Positions 7,697 to 20,700 of a DNA stretch of 64,000 nt are shown here, in pieces (position 1 is the first letter of the stretch; each line of letters opens with the position of its first letter). The stretch is taken from positions 32,242 through 96,241 of the forward strand of contig NZ_JAGIBG010000019.1 in NCBI RefSeq assembly GCF_017744435.1. The letters run 5' to 3'. A model generated the notes under the pieces. It was not told where the DNA came from, searched no databases, and saw nothing but the letters and a program-made list of their open reading frames with translations. The translations under genes were made by a program, and so were the position numbers. This DNA comes from Pseudomonas sp. Its GTDB lineage: Bacteria > Pseudomonadota > Gammaproteobacteria > Pseudomonadales > Pseudomonadaceae.

Positions 7697-8782
7697 TTAG
7701 TGTTGGCGGCGCCAGGCACGCACGGTGGTAAACAACAGCACCACGACGAGCACCGGCAGAACGTAGAACAGCATCAACCGCTCCAGGCGGCTGGCCAGCG
7801 GCATGCCCATGGTAAAGGCCGCCACATGCAGGCCGTAGACCAGATACAGGCAGAGGAACACCAGCCCCTCGATGCGGGTGACGCGGTAGCCGGAATAGAA
7901 CACGGGCAAGCTCAGGGCCGCGACACCCAGCATTACCGGCAGGTCGAACGCCAGCGCATTGGGTGAGATGCTCAGCGGCTCAGGGGTGATCAGCGCCGTC
8001 AGGCCGAGCACCGCCAGCAGGTTGAACAGGTTGCTGCCGATTACCGTACCCACCGCAATCTCCCGCTCGCCTCGGATGGCGGCGATCAGGGCGGCGGCAA
8101 GCTCGGGCAGGGATGTACAGACGGCGACCACCGTCAGGCCGATGACGCGTTCGGACAAACCGAGATCGGTGGCCACTTCAATGGCCGCTTCCAGTAGCAG
8201 GTGGCCGGCCAGGCTCAGCAGGCCAAGGCCGAACAGTACCTGGAGCAGCGTCCCGGACCAGAAGCGTCCGGCGCTGGCAGCCCCGGCATCCTGGGCGGGA
8301 TAGGTGCGGGCATAGTTGCGTGACTGGTGCCACAGCATGGCCAGGTAGCCCGCGAGGGCAAGCAGCAGCAACAGCCCTTCGGCCCGCCCCAGGTGGCCAT
8401 TGGCGCAGAGCGCATAGACCAGGCCGCTGGCGGCAATCATCAGTGGAATGTCCAGGCGCACCAGCTGGCGTGATACCCGCAGCGGGATGATCAGCGCGGC
8501 CAGGCCGAGGATAACCAGCACGTTGAAGATGTTGCTGCCGATCACGCTGCCCACGGCCACATCCGGCGCACCTTGGTAGGCGGCCTGCAGGCTTACGGTC
8601 AGCTGTGGTGCGGTACTGCCGAAGGCCACCAGACTCAGGCCGATGATCAATGGCCGCACGCGCAGGCGTTCGGCCAGGCGCAGCGCCGCGCGCACCAGCA
8701 GTTCGGCGCCGGCGATCAGCAGCAGCAGGGCAATGCCCATTTGCAGCAGGCTGAAGGTGGGGAGGGTGGCCAGGTCGAAAAT
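7697..8782 (-). CDS. CaCA-family sodium/calcium exchanger-like protein, probable ATT start
   Basis: Integral membrane antiporter with two pseudo-symmetric halves (DUF/Na_Ca_ex domains), each with an alpha repeat. Counting from the ATG at 8740, alpha-1 (about 40-80) reads GSTAPQL...GSNIFN and alpha-2 (about 207-246) reads CTSLPEL...GSNLFN. The usual alpha-1 glutamate, a cation ligand in NCX_Mj, is Q46 here; the alpha-2 glutamate (E213) is kept. The first ATG/GTG/TTG (8740) has no ribosome site and clips the first helix. An ATT at 8782 lies 7 bases after GGAG and restores 14 residues. I use the ATT, giving 361 residues; the ATG form would have 347. Confidence 0.75.
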   Translation of the reverse strand: MFDLATLPTFSLLQMGIALLLLIAGAELLVRAALRLAERLRVRPLIIGLSLVAFGSTAPQLTVSLQAAYQGAPDVAVGSVIGSNIFNVLVILGLAALIIPLRVSRQLVRLDIPLMIAASGLVYALCANGHLGRAEGLLLLLALAGYLAMLWHQSRNYARTYPAQDAGAASAGRFWSGTLLQVLFGLGLLSLAGHLLLEAAIEVATDLGLSERVIGLTVVAVCTSLPELAAALIAAIRGEREIAVGTVIGSNLFNLLAVLGLTALITPEPLSISPNALAFDLPVMLGVAALSLPVFYSGYRVTRIEGLVFLCLYLVYGLHVAAFTMGMPLASRLERLMLFYVLPVLVVVLLFTTVRAWRRQH

Positions 8783-8812
8783 GGTGGGGCTCCAGTCAGG
8801 GCAAGTGTCAGG

Positions 8813-9187
8813 TCAGTCGCTCAGACCTTGTACCCGGACGCGCGCCGTTCCGCTACGGAGCATGCCGATTTTTTCTGCTGCAGCGCGTGACAGGTCGATC
8901 AGTCGGCCACGGGTATGCGGGCCACGGTCGTTGATACGGACCACCACGCTGCGATCGTTGGCCAGGTTGGTGACCAGCACCCGGCTGCCGAATGGCAGGC
9001 TGCGGTGGGCGGCGGTGAGGCCGTGCTGGTTGAACGGTTCGCCGCTGGCAGTGCGTTTGCCGTGGTGGCGCGAGCCGTAATAGGAAGCAGTGCCGGTTTC
9101 GTTGTAACCGCGCGGGTCGATGTCGTGGCTGGCGCAGCCGGCCAGGAAGGAGAAAAGGGCCAGGGTGCTGAGGGATCGTTTTAGCAA
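8813..9187 (-). CDS. rlpA: RlpA-like double-psi barrel lipoprotein, TTG start
   Basis: Short exported lipoprotein of 124 residues. A lipobox (LAGC, Cys about residue 18) follows a hydrophobic stretch. The rest is a double-psi beta-barrel (about 30-122) with [26 protein letters not shown] and [17 protein letters not shown], all typical of RlpA septal lytic transglycosylases. It lacks the C-terminal SPOR domain of full RlpA, so septal targeting is doubtful. The start is taken as TTG at 9187, ten bases after AGGAG. The only upstream ATG (9235) lies inside a REP element. Full-length RlpA normally sits by the pbp2/rodA cluster, so this is probably a paralogue. Confidence 0.8.
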   Translation of the reverse strand: MLKRSLSTLALFSFLAGCASHDIDPRGYNETGTASYYGSRHHGKRTASGEPFNQHGLTAAHRSLPFGSRVLVTNLANDRSVVVRINDRGPHTRGRLIDLSRAAAEKIGMLRSGTARVRVQGLSD

Positions 9188-9212
9188 GTCAGGTGCTCTC
9201 CTAGTGCGGCCA

Positions 9213-9297
9213 TTCGCGGCTAAAGCCACTCCCACTGGTACGGCGTTGCTCTCAAGGGCAGCACCGTACTTGTGGGAGCGGCTTTAGCCGCGAACGA
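9213..9297. repeat. Inverted pair of REP elements, variant core
   Basis: TTCGCGGCTAAAGCCACTCC (9213-9232) faces TGTGGGAGCGGCTTTAGCCG then CGAA (9271-9294). The core is GGCTTTAGCC instead of GGGTTTACCC, a second REP subtype, with compensating changes in both arms. It lies between gatB and the RlpA-like gene and overlaps the upstream region of the latter. Confidence 0.88.
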
Positions 9298-9333
9298 GGG
9301 CGAAGCCCTCGCAGCATTACAGGGGTAAAACAA

Positions 9334-10779
9334 TCACCCTTCGAGCTTGGCTTTGAGCAATTGGTTCACCTGCCCCGGGTTGGCCTTGCCTTTGGACGCC
9401 TTCATCGCCTGGCCGACGAAGAAGCCGAACATCTTGCCACGCTTGGCCTCGTCGGCGGCGCGGTACTGTTCGACCTGTTCGGCGTTGGCAGCGAGCATCT
9501 CGTCGAGCATCTTGTCGATCGCACCGGTGTCGGTGACCTGCTTGAGGCCTTTGCTCTCGATGATGCTGTCGGCATCGCCTTCACCGGCGGCCATGGCCTC
9601 GAACACGGTCTTGGCAATCTTGCCGCTGATGGTGTTGTCGCGAATGCGCAGCAGCATGCCGCCCAGGTGTGCGGCGCTGACCGGCGCCTGGTCGATCTCG
9701 ATGCCCAGCTTGTTCAGCAGGCTGCCCAGCTCGACCATGACCCAGTTGGCGGCCAGTTTGGCGTCGCCACCAATCTTCACCACTTCTTCGAAGTAGTCCG
9801 CCTGTTCGCGGCTGGAAGCCAGCACGTTGGCGTCGTAGGCCGACAGGCCGTACTGGCTCTGGAAGCGCTCGACCTTCTGTGGCGGCAGCTCCGGCAGGCC
9901 GGCGCGGACGGTTTCGAGGAAGCTGTCCTCGATCACCACCGGCAGCAGGTCCGGGTCGGGGAAGTAACGGTAGTCGTTGGCCTCCTCCTTGCTGCGCATG
10001 GAGCGGGTCTCGTCCTTGTTCGGGTCGTACAGGCGGGTTTCCTGCACCACCTTGCCGCCGTCCTCGATCAGGTCGATCTGGCGCTGGATTTCGCTGTTGA
10101 TCGCGCGTTCGATGAAGCGGAACGAGTTGACGTTCTTGATCTCGCAGCGGGTGCCGAACTCGGTCTGGCCTTTCGGGCGGATCGACACGTTGCAGTCGCA
10201 ACGCAGTGAGCCTTCGGCCATGTTGCCGTCACAGATGCCCAGGTAGCGCACCAGGGCGTGGATGGCCTTGACGTAGGCCACGGCTTCCTTGGCGCTGCGC
10301 ATGTCCGGCTCGGAGACGATTTCCAGCAGCGGCGTGCCGGCGCGGTTCAGGTCGATGCCGGTGGAGCCACTGAAGTCTTCGTGCAGGCTCTTGCCGGCGT
10401 CTTCTTCCAGGTGCGCGCGGGTGACGCCGATGCGCTTGATGGTGCCGTCTTCCAGGGCGATGTCCAAGTGGCCCTTGCCGACGATCGGCAGGTCCATCTG
10501 GCTGATCTGGTAGCCCTTGGGCAGGTCGGGGTAGAAGTAGTTTTTGCGCGCGAACACGTTGCGCTTGCCGATCTCGGCATCGATCGCCAGGCCGAACATG
10601 CAGGCCATGCGCACGGCTTCCTGGTTCAGCACCGGCAGTACGCCGGGCATCCCCAGGTCAACCAGGCTGGCCTGGGTGTTCGGCTCGGAGCCGAAGGTGG
10701 TGGCGCTGCCGGAGAAGATCTTCGACTGGGTGGCCAGCTGGGTATGAATCTCCAGCCCGATCACAACTTCCCATTGCAT
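9334..10779 (-). CDS. gatB: Glutamyl/aspartyl-tRNA amidotransferase subunit B
   Basis: 481-residue GatB of the GatCAB complex, which converts Glu-tRNA(Gln) and/or Asp-tRNA(Asn) to the amidated forms in the cytoplasm; GatB binds the tRNA and activates the carboxylate with ATP. The N-terminal cradle domain starts [20 protein letters not shown] and holds the conserved [13 protein letters not shown] segment. A helical linker and C-terminal YqeY-like tail domain (about 335-481) follow. The ATG at 10779 has GAGGA upstream. It is the last gene of gatC-gatA-gatB, 11 bases after gatA. Confidence 0.98.
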   Translation of the reverse strand: MQWEVVIGLEIHTQLATQSKIFSGSATTFGSEPNTQASLVDLGMPGVLPVLNQEAVRMACMFGLAIDAEIGKRNVFARKNYFYPDLPKGYQISQMDLPIVGKGHLDIALEDGTIKRIGVTRAHLEEDAGKSLHEDFSGSTGIDLNRAGTPLLEIVSEPDMRSAKEAVAYVKAIHALVRYLGICDGNMAEGSLRCDCNVSIRPKGQTEFGTRCEIKNVNSFRFIERAINSEIQRQIDLIEDGGKVVQETRLYDPNKDETRSMRSKEEANDYRYFPDPDLLPVVIEDSFLETVRAGLPELPPQKVERFQSQYGLSAYDANVLASSREQADYFEEVVKIGGDAKLAANWVMVELGSLLNKLGIEIDQAPVSAAHLGGMLLRIRDNTISGKIAKTVFEAMAAGEGDADSIIESKGLKQVTDTGAIDKMLDEMLAANAEQVEQYRAADEAKRGKMFGFFVGQAMKASKGKANPGQVNQLLKAKLEG

Positions 10780-10790
10780 GTGTGAATTCC

Positions 10791-12242
10791 TCAGAAGCCG
10801 TTAGGGGCGCGGGTGTGCCAGTCGGTGACTTGCTGGTAACGGTGCGCGACGTTGAGCAGGCGGCCTTCCTGGAAGTACGGGGCCAGCAGCTGCACGCCGA
10901 CCGGCAGGCCATCGACGAAACCGGCTGGCATCGACAGGCCCGGCAGGCCCGCCAGGTTGGCGGTGATGGTGTAGACGTCTTCCAGGTAGGCGGCGACCGG
11001 GTCGCTGCTCTTGGCGCCAAGTTTCCAGGCCGGGTTCGGCGTGGTCGGGCCGAGGATCAGGTCGACATCGTTGAAGGCGGCCATGAAGTCGTTCTTGATC
11101 AGGCGACGGATCTGCTGCGCCTTGACGTAGTAGGCGTCATAGTAGCCGGCCGACAGGGCGTAGGTGCCGACCATGATGCGGCGCTGCACTTCGGCGCCGA
11201 AGCCTTCGCCACGGGAGCGCTTGTACAGGTCGGTCAGGTCTTTCGGTTCTTCGCATCGGTAGCCGAAGCGCACGCCGTCGAAACGCGACAGGTTGGACGA
11301 GGCTTCGGCCGGGGCGATCACGTAGTACGCCGGGATCGCGTGCTGCATGTTCGGCAGGCTGATTTCCTTGACCACCGCGCCGAGCTTTTCCAGCTCCTTG
11401 ACGCTGGCCTGGACCAGCTCGGCGATGCGCGGGTCGAGGCCGGCACCGAAGTACTCCTTCGGCAGGCCGATGCGCAGGCCTTGCAGCGAGCCGTTGAGTG
11501 CAGCGCTGTAATCCGGCACTGGCTCGTCGATGCTGGTGGAATCCTTGGCGTCGAAGCCGGCCATGCCTTGCAGCAGCAGGGCGCAGTCTTCGGCGGTGCG
11601 CGCCAGCGGGCCACCCTGGTCGAGGCTGGAGGCGTAGGCGATCATGCCCCAGCGCGACACGCGACCGTACGTCGGCTTGAGGCCGGTGAGGTTGGTCAGT
11701 GCCGCCGGCTGGCGGATCGAGCCACCGGTGTCGGTGCCCGTGGTGGCCGGCAGCAGGCGCGCGGCCACGGCCGCGGCCGAACCGCCGGACGAGCCGCCGG
11801 GCACATGCTCGAGGTTCCACGGGTTCTTCACCGCGCCGTAGTGGCTGGATTCGTTGGCCGAACCCATGGCGAATTCGTCCATGTTGGTCTTGCCCAGGGT
11901 GACCATGCCGGCTTCGGCCAGCTTGGCGACCACGGTGGCGTCGTACGGCGCCTTGAAGTTGTCGAGCATCTTCGAGCCGCAGCTGGTGCGTACGCCGAGG
12001 GTGCAGAACAGGTCCTTGTGGGCGATCGGTGCACCGAGCAGCGCGCCGGTCTCGCCAGCGGCGCGACGGGCGTCGGCGGCACGCGCCTGGCCCAGGGCCA
12101 GTTCTTCGGTGACGCTGATGAAGCTGTTGATCTGTGGGTCGATCTGCTTGACGCGCGCCAGCAGGGCGCCGGTCAGCTCTTCGGAAGAAAACGACTTGTC
12201 GGCGAGTCCGCGGGCGATCTCGGCCAGGGTCAATTCATGCAT
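10791..12242 (-). CDS. gatA: Glutamyl/aspartyl-tRNA amidotransferase subunit A
   Basis: 483-residue amidase-signature enzyme that releases ammonia from glutamine for GatB. The Ser-cisSer-Lys triad is intact: K76 (IAHKDLF), S151 ([14 protein letters not shown]) and nucleophile S175 ([10 protein letters not shown]). Length is normal for bacterial GatA. The ATG at 12242 lies 15 bases after the gatC stop. It is the middle gene of gatCAB and works only in complex with GatB and GatC. Confidence 0.98.
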   Translation of the reverse strand: MHELTLAEIARGLADKSFSSEELTGALLARVKQIDPQINSFISVTEELALGQARAADARRAAGETGALLGAPIAHKDLFCTLGVRTSCGSKMLDNFKAPYDATVVAKLAEAGMVTLGKTNMDEFAMGSANESSHYGAVKNPWNLEHVPGGSSGGSAAAVAARLLPATTGTDTGGSIRQPAALTNLTGLKPTYGRVSRWGMIAYASSLDQGGPLARTAEDCALLLQGMAGFDAKDSTSIDEPVPDYSAALNGSLQGLRIGLPKEYFGAGLDPRIAELVQASVKELEKLGAVVKEISLPNMQHAIPAYYVIAPAEASSNLSRFDGVRFGYRCEEPKDLTDLYKRSRGEGFGAEVQRRIMVGTYALSAGYYDAYYVKAQQIRRLIKNDFMAAFNDVDLILGPTTPNPAWKLGAKSSDPVAAYLEDVYTITANLAGLPGLSMPAGFVDGLPVGVQLLAPYFQEGRLLNVAHRYQQVTDWHTRAPNGF

Positions 12243-12257
12243 GGCAGGCTCTATCCC

Positions 12258-12545
12258 TTACTCGATGACTTTCGGAACCAGGTACAGACCGCTTTCGGTC
12301 GATGGTGCGATCGCCTGGTAGGCGTCGCGCTGGTTGCTTTCGGTGACCTGGTCAGGGCGCAGGCGCTGGCTGGCCTCCAGGGGGTGGGCCAGGGGCTCGA
12401 TGCCGTTGGTGTCGACCGCTTGCATCTGGTCGACCAGCCCGAGAATGCTGTTCAGGGCGTCAGTAATGCGTGGCAGTTCGCCGTCATTCAGGCCCAGGCG
12501 GGCCAGATGGGCGATCTTTTCCACGTCGCTGCGTTCAAGCGCCAT
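12258..12545 (-). CDS. gatC: Glutamyl/aspartyl-tRNA amidotransferase subunit C
   Basis: 95-residue GatC, the small subunit that wraps around GatA and stabilises GatCAB. It starts [20 protein letters not shown], the typical N-terminal helix, and ends with the extended LYLVPKVIE tail. The ATG at 12545 follows GGAGATCACC; a longer frame back to 12605 has no ribosome site and no similarity to the family. It is the first gene of the gatCAB operon, divergent from mreB. Confidence 0.96.
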   Translation of the reverse strand: MALERSDVEKIAHLARLGLNDGELPRITDALNSILGLVDQMQAVDTNGIEPLAHPLEASQRLRPDQVTESNQRDAYQAIAPSTESGLYLVPKVIE

Positions 12546-12590
12546 GGTGATCTCCAGGGGAAACAAAGAACCGAATAGGGTCCGCGGTGA

Positions 12591-13787
<1,197 letters not shown>

Positions 13788-13814
13788 TCCCCGCTGCTTT
13801 CGAAAGCCCGGTTT

Positions 13815-13841
13815 ACAGGTAGCACGTGCAGTGCTACCTGT
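13815..13841 (+). repeat. Perfect hairpin between mreB and mreC
   Basis: ACAGGTAGCAC-GTGCA-GTGCTACCTGT is an 11-base-pair perfect stem with a 5-base loop, 28 bases after the mreB stop. No T-run follows, so it is not a standard terminator. It more likely stabilises or processes the mreB message, lowering MreC/MreD relative to MreB. Confidence 0.7.
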
Positions 13842-13949
13842 ATGCGCTGGGCTGGCGTCCATCCGGGCGTCGTTTCCGTCAACCCGCAACCAGGCTGGTG
13901 CGTTGTCCCATGTCCAATGACCTCCTGAGTCGTCCACGAGGAACGGCCC

Positions 13950-14992
<1,043 letters not shown>

Positions 14993-14993
<1 letters not shown>

Positions 14994-15481
14994 TGGCCAA
15001 GTCGCGCCGTAACCACGGTTGGGTCATCTGGCTGACGTTCGCCATCGGCCTGCTGCTCAGCGTCTCCCCCATGCCGCAGTTCCTTGAAGTGTTCCGTCCC
15101 ATGTGGCTGGCAATGCTGGTGTCGTTCTGGACGTTGAACGTGCCGAGCAAGGTGGGTATGACCACCGCGTTCATTCTGGGCCTCGCCGAGGACGTGCTGT
15201 ATGGCACCTTGCTGGGGCAGAACGCGCTCATCCTCACCCTGATCACGTTCCTCGTGCTGTCGCTGCAGCAGCGCCTGCGCATGTTCCCGCTGTGGCAGCA
15301 GAGCCTGGTGATCCTGGTGATCTTCGGTATCGCCCAGCTGATCCAGTTGTGGCTCAGCGCGCTCACCGGCAACCGCCTGCCGACCCTGGCGCTGGTCTGG
15401 TCGGCGGTGATCAGTGCCTTGCTCTGGCCATGGATCAGCTTCGCCCTGCGCGACTTGCGCCGACGCTTGCGTATCAACTGA
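14993..15481 (+). CDS. mreD: Rod shape-determining protein MreD
   Basis: 162-residue inner-membrane protein with five or six hydrophobic helices, the third member of the MreBCD elongation complex. It has the family features PMPQFLEVFRPMWLAMLVSF and GLAEDVLYGTLLGQNAL. Two tandem ATGs (14990, 14993) overlap the mreC stop. The second is used because GGAGG (14983-14987) is 5 bases away from it and only 2 from the first. Overlap suggests coupled translation with mreC. Confidence 0.96.
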
Positions 15482-15511
15482 CGGCGCTGCCACTGACAGG
15501 GAGATGTCTAG

Positions 15512-16123
15512 ATGAAACCACTCTACCTCGCCTCCGGCTCACCGCGCCGGCGTGAACTGCTCGACCAGATCGGCGTGCCGTTCACCGTCATCAGTGCGCC
15601 CATCGATGAAACTCCGCTGCCGGGCGAAAGCGCCGAGGCCTATGTCGAGCGCCTGGCCCGGGCCAAGGCCGAAGCCGGCCTGGTCACGCTGCAAGGCCCT
15701 GCCGTGGCACTGGGTGCTGACACCGCGGTGGTGCTCGATGGTCGTATTCTCGGTAAACCGGAAAACCGTGAACATGCCTTGGCCATGCTGGCCGACCTGG
15801 CTGGCCGCGAGCACCAGGTGCTGACGGCGGTGGCCTTGAGCGATGGCCAGCACTGCGAGAGCCTGTGCGTCAGCAGCACCGTGCGTTTTCGCCCTGTCGA
15901 CGCCGTAGAAGCCGAGCGCTACTGGGCCAGTGGCGAACCTGCGGACAAGGCGGGGGGGTACGCCATCCAGGGCCTGGGCGCGGTGTTCGTCACCGGGCTC
16001 GAAGGCAGCTATTCGGCGGTGGTCGGCCTGCCATTGAGCGAAACGGCCGACCTGCTCGCCCGGTTCGGTATCGCCTGCTGGCAGGTACCGGCGCTTTTGC
16101 CAGAGGTAACAAACCAGCGGTAG
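15512..16123 (+). CDS. maf: Maf-family nucleotide pyrophosphatase (YhdE type, dTTP/UTP)
   Basis: 203-residue cytoplasmic Maf protein that hydrolyses non-canonical or excess nucleoside triphosphates. It opens [17 protein letters not shown], the phosphate-binding SxSPRR motif, and carries the [11 protein letters not shown] segment typical of YhdE-type dTTP/UTP pyrophosphatases. Location between mreD and rng is the widespread gammaproteobacterial order and supports YhdE over the YceF (m7GTP) paralogue. The start follows GGGAGATGTCTAG. Likely part of the mre-rng operon. Confidence 0.94.
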   Translation: MKPLYLASGSPRRRELLDQIGVPFTVISAPIDETPLPGESAEAYVERLARAKAEAGLVTLQGPAVALGADTAVVLDGRILGKPENREHALAMLADLAGREHQVLTAVALSDGQHCESLCVSSTVRFRPVDAVEAERYWASGEPADKAGGYAIQGLGAVFVTGLEGSYSAVVGLPLSETADLLARFGIACWQVPALLPEVTNQR

Positions 16124-16177
16124 CCAGCCCAGCACGCGCGATCCATCATTACCGAAGACCTTTGACGAGAGCCTGCC

Positions 16178-17635
16178 ATGAGTGAAGAGATCCTGATCAA
16201 CATCACCCCGATGGAATCGCGTGTGGCGGTGGTGGAAAACGGGGTGCTGCAGGAAGTGCATGTCGAGCGCACCCAGCGCCGCGGCATCGTCGGCAATATC
16301 TACAAGGGCAAGGTGGTGCGGGTGCTGCCGGGCATGCAGGCGGCGTTCGTCGACATCGGCCTGGAGCGCGCGGCGTTCATCCATGCGTCGGAAATATCCC
16401 AGCGCGAAGGCTCGGCGGTGGAGAACATCACTGCGCTGGTGCACGAGGGCCAGGCCCTGGTGGTGCAGGTAACCAAGGATCCGATTGGCACCAAGGGCGC
16501 ACGCCTGACCACGCAGCTGTCGATTCCCTCGCGTTACCTGGTGTACATGCCTCGCAGCAGCCATGTCGGCATTTCCCTGAAGATCGAAGACGAAGCCGAA
16601 CGCGAACGCCTCAAGCAGGTGGTCAGCGACTGCATGGACAGCGAGAACATCAAGGACGCTGGTGGCTTCATCCTGCGTACCGCCGCCGAGGGCGCACGGG
16701 CCGAGGAAATCCTCCAGGACATCCGCTACCTGCGCCGCCTGTGGGAGCAGATCGGCAGCCAGATCAAGACCTGCGGCGCGCCCACGGTCATTTACGAAGA
16801 CCTCGGCCTGGCCCTCCGTACGCTGCGCGACCTGGTCAACCCGAAAATCGAGAAGATCCGCATCGACTCGCGGGAAACCTTCCAGAAAACCACGCAGTTC
16901 GTCGCCGAACTGATGCCGGAAATCGCCGATCGCCTGGAGCATTACCCCGGCGAGCGGCCGATTTTCGACCTGTACGGGGTCGAAGACGAAATTCAGCGCG
17001 CCCTGGAGCGCAAGGTGCCGCTCAAGTCCGGTGGCTACCTGGTGGTCGACCCGGCCGAGGCGATGACCACCATCGACGTCAACACCGGTGCGTTCGTCGG
17101 CCACCGCAACCTCGAAGAAACCATCTTCAAGACCAACCTCGAAGCCGCCACGGCCATTGCCCGGCAGCTGCGCCTGCGCAACATCGGCGGGATCATCATC
17201 ATCGACTTCATCGACATGGAAGACGAAGAGCACCAGCGCCAGGTGTTGCGCACCCTGGAAAAGCAGCTGGAGCGCGATCACGCCAAGACCAACATCATCG
17301 GCATCACCGAACTGGGCCTGGTGCAGATGACCCGCAAGCGTACCCGCGAGAGCCTCGAACAGGTCCTGTGCGAACCCTGCGTCGCCTGCCAGGGCCGCGG
17401 CAAGCTGAAGACTCCCGAAACCATCTGTTACGAGATCTTCCGCGAAATTCTCCGCGAAGCCCGTGCCTACCAGGCTGAAGGTTATCGCGTACTGGCCAAC
17501 CAGAAAGTGGTCGATCGCCTGTTGGACGAAGAGTCTGGCAACGTTGCCGAACTGGAAACCTTCATTGGCCGAACCATTCGCTTTCAGGTCGAGTCGATGT
17601 ATTCGCAGGAACAATATGATGTGGTGCTGCTCTGA
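16178..17635 (+). CDS. rng: Ribonuclease G
   Basis: 485-residue single-strand endoribonuclease that matures the 16S rRNA 5' end and degrades some mRNAs. The S1 domain spans about 39-128. The catalytic DNase I-like domain has metal ligands D300 (IDVNTGAFVG) and D343 (IIDFIDM). The zinc-link CEPCVACQGRGK provides C398 and C401, with C404 following. It lacks the long C-terminal scaffold of RNase E, which separates the two. The ATG at 16178 follows GAGAGCC. It continues the mre operon into yhdP. Confidence 0.97.
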   Translation: MSEEILINITPMESRVAVVENGVLQEVHVERTQRRGIVGNIYKGKVVRVLPGMQAAFVDIGLERAAFIHASEISQREGSAVENITALVHEGQALVVQVTKDPIGTKGARLTTQLSIPSRYLVYMPRSSHVGISLKIEDEAERERLKQVVSDCMDSENIKDAGGFILRTAAEGARAEEILQDIRYLRRLWEQIGSQIKTCGAPTVIYEDLGLALRTLRDLVNPKIEKIRIDSRETFQKTTQFVAELMPEIADRLEHYPGERPIFDLYGVEDEIQRALERKVPLKSGGYLVVDPAEAMTTIDVNTGAFVGHRNLEETIFKTNLEAATAIARQLRLRNIGGIIIIDFIDMEDEEHQRQVLRTLEKQLERDHAKTNIIGITELGLVQMTRKRTRESLEQVLCEPCVACQGRGKLKTPETICYEIFREILREARAYQAEGYRVLANQKVVDRLLDEESGNVAELETFIGRTIRFQVESMYSQEQYDVVLL

Positions 17636-17723
17636 GGCTTTCTGATACCCGCCCTGGATGCTACTGGCTGGCAAAATCGGCACGTCAGGCCATCATGGAT
17701 AAACGACCTGGAGGGCCATGGCC

Positions 17724-20700
17724 ATGGGACGTCTGAACCGCGTTCTTGTCGCCTTGACCCGCTGGGGGCTGGGCATTTGCGCCCTGCTCGCGGTACTGGT
17801 GGCGTTGTATGTCAGCCTCGGTCGCGAGCTGGTGCCACTGGTGGCCGAATACCGTGCCGACGTCGAAAGCAAGGCCGAACAGGCGCTGGGCCTGCCCGTG
17901 CATGTTGGGGCGCTGGAGGGGCATTGGAGTGGCCTGGCGCCTATCTTGCGGGTGCGTGACCTGCAACTGGGTGAAGGGGCTTCGGCATTGCGTCTGGATG
18001 ACGTCAAGGTGGTGCCCGACCTGTGGGCCAGCCTGACTTCCCGTGAAGTGCACCTGGCACGCATCGAACTCGGTGGCCTGCAGCTGATTCTGCGTGAAGA
18101 CGAGCAGGGGGCCTGGGCCCTCGAAGGGCTGCCGAAAAAGGACGATGCGCCGCTGGACCCTGCCGAGCTGTTGCAGCGCTTGCGCCAATTGGGCCGCATC
18201 GATGTGTTCGACAGCCAGGTCACCCTGCAGCCCTGGCAGCGTGACCCGTTGACCCTTACCTATGTCAGCGTCGGCCTGCAGGCCGGTGTATCACGCCAGG
18301 CGCTCGACCTGCGGGCGACCTTGCCCGACGGCCAGCCGCTGGCGATCAATCTGCGCAGCCGGGCAAACGCCAAGGCCTGGCGCGAAGGCGAGGTCGAGGC
18401 CTACCTGAGCCTGCCGCAAAGCGACTGGGCGCGATGGTTGCCGCCTGGTTTGCTGGGCCAGTGGCGGGCTGAAGCGCTGAAGGCCGGTGGTGAGTTCTGG
18501 GTCGACTGGAGCAAGGGCCAGTTGCAGCAGGCGGTGGTCCGTCTCAACGCCCCGCAGTTGCGCGGTGCCTACGCCGAGCGCAAGGCCGTGGCCTTGGACA
18601 ATCTCGCCGTGGCTGCCTGGTTCCAGCGCCGCGATCAGGGCTTCGATGTGGTGGTGGATTCACTCGCGGCGAGCATCGGCAAGACGCGGTGGGAATCACA
18701 CCTGCAAGTGAACCAGCGACTGGGCGATGACCCGGCGGACGAAACCTGGCAAGTGCAGGCCGACCGCCTTGACCTCACCCCCTTGACCCCCTTGATCAAT
18801 GCCTTGGCTCCCTTGCCGGACAAGCTCATGACCGTGGTCGATGCGCTGAAAGTCACCGGGGCCCTGCGCAACGTTCGCCTGGAAGCACGGCCCAAGGCCG
18901 AGGGTGACCAGCGCCTGCAGTTCGCTGCAAATCTGGAGCGGGTCGGTTTCGATGCCTATCATGGCGCACCGGCGGCCGGTAATGTCAGCGGCAGCATCAG
19001 CGGCGACCTCGGGCATGGCGAACTGCGCCTGGATACTGACGCATTCATGCTGCATCTGTATCCGATCTTCGCCAAACCCTGGCAGTACCAGAAGGCCAAT
19101 GCGCGCCTGACCTGGGCGCTCGACAAGCATGGATTCACCCTCATCGCACCCTATCTCAAGGTGCTGGGCGAGGAAGGCAAGATTGCCGGCGACTTCCTGA
19201 TTCGTCTGCTGTTCGACGAAGGCGCCGAAAGCTACATGGACCTGCGCGTCGGCCTGACCGAAGGCGATGGCCGTTACACGGCCAAGTACCTGCCGGAAGT
19301 GCTGACCCCGGCCCTCGACGAATGGCTGCGCAGCGCCATCGTCAAAGGCAACGTCGACCAGGGCTACTTCCAGTTCCAGGGCTCGTTGAACCACGGTGCC
19401 ACGCCGGAAGCTCGCAGCATCAGCCTGTTCTTCAAGGTCCACGACGCCGCACTGGACTTCCAGCCAGGCTGGCCGCAGGTGCAGCAGGTGGACGGCGATG
19501 TGCTGATCGAGGACAGCGGCGTGCGCATCAAGGCCAGCAAGGGCCTGCTGCTGGACACCAAGGTCAGCGACGTCAGCGTGAATATTCCCCATGTCGACAG
19601 CGGCCAGCACAGCCACCTGTACCTTGACGGTAATTTCGACGGCAGCCTCGGCGATGGCTTGAAGATTCTCAAGGAAGCGCCGATTGGCACTGGCGAGATC
19701 TTCGCCGGCTGGGAAGGCGAGGGCCCTCTCAAGGGCAAGGTCAAGCTCGATGTACCCCTGGCCCACGGCGAGCGGCCCAAAGTGCTGGTGGACTTCGCCA
19801 CTGCCGACGCACGCCTGAAGGTGGCCCCACCCAGCCTGGACCTGACGCGTCTGAAGGGCGACTTCAGCTTCGACTTCGACAAGGGGCTGAGCGGCAAGAA
19901 CATCAGCTTGCAAGTGTTCGGCAAGCCGGCCACTGCGCAGATCAGCGCCGAGGGCCAACCCGGGCAGATGCAGACCCGCATCAACGCCAGTGGCCAGGCT
20001 TCGCTGAAGTCCCTGACCGACTGGCTGCAGTTCAAGCAGACCTTGCCCGCCTCCGGCGATCTGCCGTACCAGTTGCAGGTCAATCTGGGCAGCCGTGATA
20101 ACAGTTTGAATGTCAGTTCTTCGCTCAAGGGGCTGACCATCGACCTGCCGGCCCCCTTCGGCAAGGCGGCGGCGGATACTCGCGACACCCGTTTCAGCAT
20201 GAACCTGCAAGGGCCTGAGCGGCGTTTTGATGTGGCTTACACCGACCTGGCCCGTTTCGCCTACGCCGCACCGGCCGACAAGCTGGGCCAGGGCCGCGGC
20301 GAATTGCTGCTTGGCGCCGGGCAGGCGCAACTGCCAGCGACCCAGGGGTTGCGGGTGCGGGGGCGCCTGGAAAGCCTGGACCTGGGCCCCTGGCAGGAGC
20401 AGGCCGCACGCTTTGCCGGTGACGACCCCGGTGGCAATGCCCGGCAGAACCTGCAGGGTGTCGACCTGAGCATCGGCCAGCTCAAAGCCTTCGGCATGAG
20501 CCTGAACCAGGCCGTGGTGCGCCTGAGCCGAGGCGCCGCCGCCTGGGACCTGCGCCTGGACAGCAAGGAGGTCATCGGTAACGCGCGCGTGCCGGATGCC
20601 AAGGCTGCGCCGATGGTCGTGCGCCTGCAGACCCTGCGCCTGCCACCTGCCGACCCGGCTGAGACACAGTCGGAAGAAGGCCCTGACCCGCTGGCCTCGT

